Below, piece by piece: positions 60,470 to 64,000 of a DNA stretch of 64,000 bases; within the stretch, counting starts at the first letter, position 1; each line of letters begins with the position of its first letter. Below the pieces are notes generated by a model, which had not been told where the DNA came from, searched no databases, and saw nothing but the letters and a program-made list of their open reading frames with translations. The stretch spans positions 124,001 through 188,000 of the forward strand of contig SVEQ01000003.1 in NCBI GenBank assembly GCA_015057325.1, written 5' to 3'. The position numbers and the translations under genes were made by a program. Source of the stretch: Lachnospiraceae bacterium. Its GTDB lineage: Bacteria; Bacillota; Clostridia; Lachnospirales; Lachnospiraceae.

Positions 60470-60640
60470 CATTTATCCTCCTGTGAAAAACAACTTGTGC
60501 TATCGCACATCATCAAGTGTTAGAATATCACAACTTAATAATTCTTTCAAGTAAACCTACCAATAAAAATCAACTAATCCGGCATAACATTTTTTGACAA
60601 ATCATATAATGTTTTAATCACATCTTGCAGGTTTCATTTA

Positions 60641-62458
60641 ATGAAGAAGAAAGCACTCATTCTTATATCTGCCGTTATTGTTCTTGCAATATGTTTTGTG
60701 TTCTATTACGTATCAAATCCGATAACCCGCACTTCTTACCGTACCAAGGAGCTTAAGGCAGTCTATAATACCAATACCTTCTTAGATTTTTCCAATGAAC
60801 TTTTCTGTTACGAAGTAAGCTCCAATTCCGTAACACAAGCCTACACTCTGGCAAATCCATCTAATTACAACATCCCTGACACCGAACCAACACTTACTGA
60901 TTTTTCAAACAAGGAATACAAACGAGATAACAGGGAAAAGATATCAAGCAAAACTACAGAAAAACTCCAAAACAAATTAATGGAATTCGACTTGGAAAAC
61001 CTTTCGCAAAACGAACAGATAACTTATGACCTGCTTAAAAATCATTTGGATTTGAGCAACAAATCATCTGATTACTCTTACTATGAAACTCTTCTTGGCA
61101 GCACTACAGGTGCAGCCTCAACTCTTGCCGTCACCCTTTGTGAATACCCGTTAAATGATTCCGAGGACGTAACAACTTATCTTGAACTTTTAACGCAAAT
61201 ACCATCATATTTTCATAGCGTTATTGAATACGAGAACGAAAAATTAAAACAAAACAAGCCTACGCCTGACTTCATATTAGAAAAAAGTGCAACTGAAATG
61301 GAATCATTTATCAAGGCATTAAACAGCAATGACAACTGTTATATAGAAACCTTCAACCTTCGATTAAATCATATCAAAAATCTAACCCCTTCCAAAAAGA
61401 AAGAATATAGCAGCAAGAACAAGTATTATGTAAACCAGTATGTTATTCCCTCATACAAAGAGCTTCTTGACTATATCAACAAAACTTTAAGTAAATCAGA
61501 AACCTGCGACGAGGATGTCTCTTACGGGCTTTCTTCATTTAACAAAGGGAAAGAATACTATGAATTAATAGTAAAGGACGCAACCGGTTCCGGCAAGGAC
61601 ATACAAAATCTTAAAACAAACATCGAAAGGTCGCTTAATGATGCCCTATCAAGCGTTCTAAAGATTGCGACCACCGACCCTGATGCCTACATGTACTACT
61701 GCGACCACCCTGTTGAGAGTAACTATCATTCTCCTGAAGGCATATTGGACGCTTTATCACTCATGATCAGAGATAAATATCCAACACTAGAAAGCCCCGC
61801 ATCCTACAAAGTCAAAACCGTTCCAAAATGCCTGTCCACACTTACAAGCCCTGCCTACTACATGATTCCGCAAATCGACAATTACACCAACAACACAATA
61901 TACATCAACCCACTATATACAAATGAGCAAAATGGAAATCTGTTCACAACGCTTGCGCATGAGGGCTTTCCCGGGCACCTCTATCAGACCGTGTATTATA
62001 ACAGCACAAAACCTCTACCCATTCGTCAGATACTTGATTATCCCGGCTATGTAGAAGGCTGGGCAACCTATGTCGAGCTTGATGCTTTTGACTACATAGA
62101 CTATCCACAATACGCAGACAGTCTTTCAAAACTATACCGATATGACGCTATAATTAACCTTGCTCTATCCTCTCGAATTGATATCGGTGTCAACTACGAG
62201 GGCTGGACAATAAATGATACAAAACGCTTCTTTGAAGATCTTGGATTTAACAGCTACTATGCTTTTGATATATACTCGTATGTCGTAGAAGCGCCGGCTA
62301 AATATTTAAGTTATTTTGTCGGGTATCTTGAAATAGAGGAACTTAAGCAGGAATACAAAAACTACAAAATGGGAAACTATACGGACAAAGATTTTCATAA
62401 GGCACTTCTTGATATCGGACCGGCAGACTTTGAAACCATACGGAAGTATCTATACTAA
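60641..62458 (+). CDS. DUF885 family metallopeptidase-like protein, membrane-anchored
   Basis: The 605-residue protein has an N-terminal signal anchor (ALILISAVIVLAICFVFYYV, about 5-24). The rest matches DUF885, with the zinc motif TLAHEGFPGHLYQT (HEGFPGH near residue 440), the upstream YMIPQIDNYTNNTIYINPL and the downstream GYVEGWATYVE that supplies the third ligand. It is probably an extracytoplasmic metallopeptidase; the substrate is unknown. Its stop codon lies at the edge of the inverted-repeat element that follows. Confidence 0.87.
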   Translation: MKKKALILISAVIVLAICFVFYYVSNPITRTSYRTKELKAVYNTNTFLDFSNELFCYEVSSNSVTQAYTLANPSNYNIPDTEPTLTDFSNKEYKRDNREKISSKTTEKLQNKLMEFDLENLSQNEQITYDLLKNHLDLSNKSSDYSYYETLLGSTTGAASTLAVTLCEYPLNDSEDVTTYLELLTQIPSYFHSVIEYENEKLKQNKPTPDFILEKSATEMESFIKALNSNDNCYIETFNLRLNHIKNLTPSKKKEYSSKNKYYVNQYVIPSYKELLDYINKTLSKSETCDEDVSYGLSSFNKGKEYYELIVKDATGSGKDIQNLKTNIERSLNDALSSVLKIATTDPDAYMYYCDHPVESNYHSPEGILDALSLMIRDKYPTLESPASYKVKTVPKCLSTLTSPAYYMIPQIDNYTNNTIYINPLYTNEQNGNLFTTLAHEGFPGHLYQTVYYNSTKPLPIRQILDYPGYVEGWATYVELDAFDYIDYPQYADSLSKLYRYDAIINLALSSRIDIGVNYEGWTINDTKRFFEDLGFNSYYAFDIYSYVVEAPAKYLSYFVGYLEIEELKQEYKNYKMGNYTDKDFHKALLDIGPADFETIRKYLY

Positions 62459-63194
62459 TTGCTGTTTAATGCACTTTTATTCTTAACGGACGCGTATGGA
62501 TTATCAGATGTATGCATATCCTGTGTCAAATTAACTGTTATATACATTTTCAAAACGGACGCATAACAAATTGTCGATATATTACATTCTGCGTGACGAG
62601 ACATACGGACATAAGAGTTTCTAGGTATTACGGAACAGTTTTCTTATATTACGCGGCACTGTTCCAATTCGACATCCTGTCTCAATGGAACATGCCGAAC
62701 ATCCATGTTCGGCAACCGCTGTATATTCAACGTAATACCAAGAAACTCTAATATCCTCCTGAATGTCACCCAGAATGTAATACACAACAATTCTTTATGC
62801 TGCCGTTCGTTTAGTAATGTATATAACAATCTTTGCGACACAGGATATTGCACACGCAGATAATCTTACGCTGTTCCATGATGTAGGAAAGTGCATCAAA
62901 CCAGCCAACACGTACTGTGCGCGTTGATGCGAGCCGCTTGCGGCGAGTCGCGTCTGGCGTCCGTTTAGGGACATTTTCATGCGAAACTTCATAGCGTATA
63001 TCATGCGTCGAATTATGTTGCAGTATCCATGAGCAGGTACTTCTAAGCCGCCGGCACTTAACGAACACGAAGTGTGAGTTTAGTACCGCTGCGAGCGCAG
63101 AGTAGCGAAAGCGTGCCTGCGTTGGAACTGCAATCATAAGAGACGCTTTAAATAATTAGAAGTTTCGCTCGTAAAATGTAACTAAACAGCAATT
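62457..63194. repeat. 738 bp non-coding element with terminal inverted repeats and a large internal inverted duplication
   Basis: The ends AATTGCTGTTTAAT (62457-62470) and ACTAAACAGCAATT (63181-63194) are inverted repeats with one mismatch in 14. Inside, about 62493-62631 and 62733-62872 are reverse complements of each other at roughly three-quarters identity over some 138 bases, for example TATTACATTCTG.GTGAC and GAGTTTCT.GGTATTACG in both. The 100-base middle has two perfect hairpins (GGAACAGT/ACTGTTCC and GCCGAACAT/ATGTTCGGC). The right third is GC-richer. Frames here are short and do not resemble proteins. It looks like a non-autonomous mobile element or a structured RNA locus. Confidence 0.6.
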
Positions 63195-63281
63195 TTATGT
63201 ATAAGTTTGTGCCATGATGTTAATACTTGAAATAACCGTAAGTGATATACGCTTGCGAACATTTTGAAAGGAGTATGACAC

Positions 63282-63467
63282 ATGGCTAATTTAACAGAAA
63301 AGGAATTATCTTCCTTAAACGCATTACTTAAGGACGAAGAACTTCTTGTTAAGAAGTTTAAAAATCTTTCAGAGCAGGCAACTGATGAGGCAGTAAAAAG
63401 TGAACTTTCAGATATTGCTACAAAGCACCAGTCGCACTTCAACAGACTATATGCATTTTTAGGTTAA
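63282..63467 (+). CDS. small helical protein, spore-coat-like
   Basis: The 61-residue product, MANLTEKELSSLNALLKDEE..., is predicted to be a two-helix hairpin with a ferritin-like look (TDEAVKSELSDIATKHQSHF). A GAAAGGAG site precedes the ATG. It lies 12 bases ahead of a CotF-like gene, and pairs of such small proteins are common in clostridia. Specific function is unknown. Confidence 0.75.
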   Translation: MANLTEKELSSLNALLKDEELLVKKFKNLSEQATDEAVKSELSDIATKHQSHFNRLYAFLG

Positions 63468-63479
63468 GGAGGATATAAC

Positions 63480-63740
63480 ATGGAACCAATGGAAGAAAAA
63501 GAAATTTTAGGAGACGCTCTCTCCACCCAGAAGCATTGCACTGATAACTACAACACCTTCTCAAATGAATGTGTAAATGAAGACCTCAGACAGACAATGC
63601 TTGATATTCTAGGTGAAGAACACAACATGCAGCAGGATGTGTTTAATACAATGCATGACAAAGGCTACTATCCGACACCTGCAGCAGATCAGAAGAAAAT
63701 TGATGATGCCAAGCAGAAGTTTGCAGCAGCATTTTGCTAA
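63480..63740 (+). CDS. CotF-like spore coat protein
   Basis: The 86-residue protein is helical and contains ILGDALSTQKHCTDNYNTF, ILGEEHNMQQDVFNTMHDKG and YYPTPAADQKKIDDAKQKF, a layout typical of the coat protein F family (ferritin-like fold). It forms an operon with the 61-residue gene. A role in the spore coat is inferred from the family; sporulation of this organism is not shown by the window alone. Confidence 0.82.
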   Translation: MEPMEEKEILGDALSTQKHCTDNYNTFSNECVNEDLRQTMLDILGEEHNMQQDVFNTMHDKGYYPTPAADQKKIDDAKQKFAAAFC

Positions 63741-63748
63741 ACAAAAAA

Positions 63749-63772
63749 GGACCGCACCAAACGGTACGGTCC
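63749..63772. terminator. terminator between convergent genes
   Basis: GGACCGCACC pairs with GGTACGGTCC (one G-U) around AAAC. On the minus strand TTTTTTG follows, fitting the oxidoreductase gene; on the plus strand it follows the CotF-like gene but lacks a T run. Confidence 0.82.
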
Positions 63773-63779
63773 ATAACTA

Positions 63780-64000
63780 TCAATCTCTTGCGCATCTGTA
63801 AAGCAAGTCTTCCCAACGTCTGTCAACTTCCTCCTGGAACTGAACAAGTAAATCCTCATTGCCTTTCTTAAAGAGATGCTTGAATCTTCCCTGTGGACGT
63901 AAGAAATCCTCGATAGGAAGCTTCTTTTTAGGCTCGTAATTTAATATCCACTTACCATGGTCAACCTCGAAAAGTGGCCAGTAACAAGTCTCAACACCAA
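63780..64000 (-). CDS. porB: 2-oxoacid (probably pyruvate):ferredoxin oxidoreductase beta subunit, C-terminal part
   Basis: Only the last 73 or so codons are in the window, ending at a TGA at 63782-63780. The visible part reads VETCYWPLFEVDHGKWILNY, then PKKKLPIEDFLRPQGRFKHL, then a helical end. This matches the C-terminus of PorB-type thiamine-diphosphate subunits of pyruvate synthase. The thiamine-binding domain lies outside, so substrate choice between pyruvate and other 2-oxoacids is not certain. Confidence 0.8.
   Translation of the reverse strand, partial: GVETCYWPLFEVDHGKWILNYEPKKKLPIEDFLRPQGRFKHLFKKGNEDLLVQFQEEVDRRWEDLLYRCARD

Noticed and set aside
62811-63137. 108-residue minus-strand frame and smaller frames in the inverted-repeat element
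   Set aside because: No ribosome site, no family look, odd composition, and the frames cross the inverted arms; treated as non-coding.

Overview
The window looks like a low-GC, monoderm, motile Firmicute, most likely a Lachnospiraceae member; the genus is not claimed. Evidence: the secG-rnr-smpB-ssrA and cysS-mrnC-rlmB...sigH neighbourhoods, an NfnAB pair, CheV plus a chemoreceptor, spore-coat-like small proteins, many DUF families typical of Lachnospiraceae, and AGGAGG ribosome sites. Most genes lie on the minus strand.

Layout. 1-6733: a partial hypothetical gene, a rhomboid-like membrane protein, a lipoprotein, a GNAT acetyltransferase, hisF-hisH and a large acidic membrane protein. 6895-10107: a small DUF6465-like gene, then a 2.9 kb insertion carrying a sugar-binding-like lipoprotein and a diguanylate cyclase, bordered by IS1182-type remnants and a duplicated terminator hairpin. 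10128-14789: cheV, a lipoprotein, a sensor kinase/response regulator pair and a one-TM protein. 14815-22332: a complete-looking filamentous phage (inovirus-type) prophage integrated in the 3' end of ssrA (tmRNA). It has an HUH Rep, a repressor with two operators, an ssDNA-binding protein, a coat protein, an adsorption protein, several tiny membrane proteins, a Zot-type ATPase, a tyrosine integrase and a ribbon-helix-helix protein. 22314-36359: the tmRNA/smpB/rnr/secG quality-control and secretion cluster, then gpmI, nfnAB, a secreted M15 peptidase and tpiA-pgk-gapA. 36543-39811: a PHP phosphatase, a DUF6062 protein and glnS.

39915-48662 is the most unusual region: seven same-strand, closely spaced genes encoding a DUF1848 protein, a methyltransferase-like protein, a response-regulator receiver, a 1579-residue protein, two small unknown proteins (one with a repeated TNYVPKTWID unit) and an RNase H. 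The large protein joins an RNase-H1-type hybrid-binding domain, a ClpB-type AAA+ domain, a receiver-like domain, two FtsH-type AAA+ domains and an M41 zinc protease. I know of no described system with this architecture and propose it as a candidate nucleic-acid-triggered proteolytic system, possibly anti-phage; function is inference.

48801-60469 returns to core genes: tRNA-Thr, sigH, a chemoreceptor, rlmB, mrnC, cysS, ispF, argJ, a DUF4250 gene, an AI-2E-type permease, a stomatin/NfeD pair and apt. 60641-64000 holds a DUF885 peptidase, a 738 bp non-coding element with terminal inverted repeats and a large internal inverted duplication, two spore-coat-like genes, and the 3' end of a 2-oxoacid:ferredoxin oxidoreductase beta subunit.

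All calls come from reading the sequence and recalled family motifs; no database search was run.
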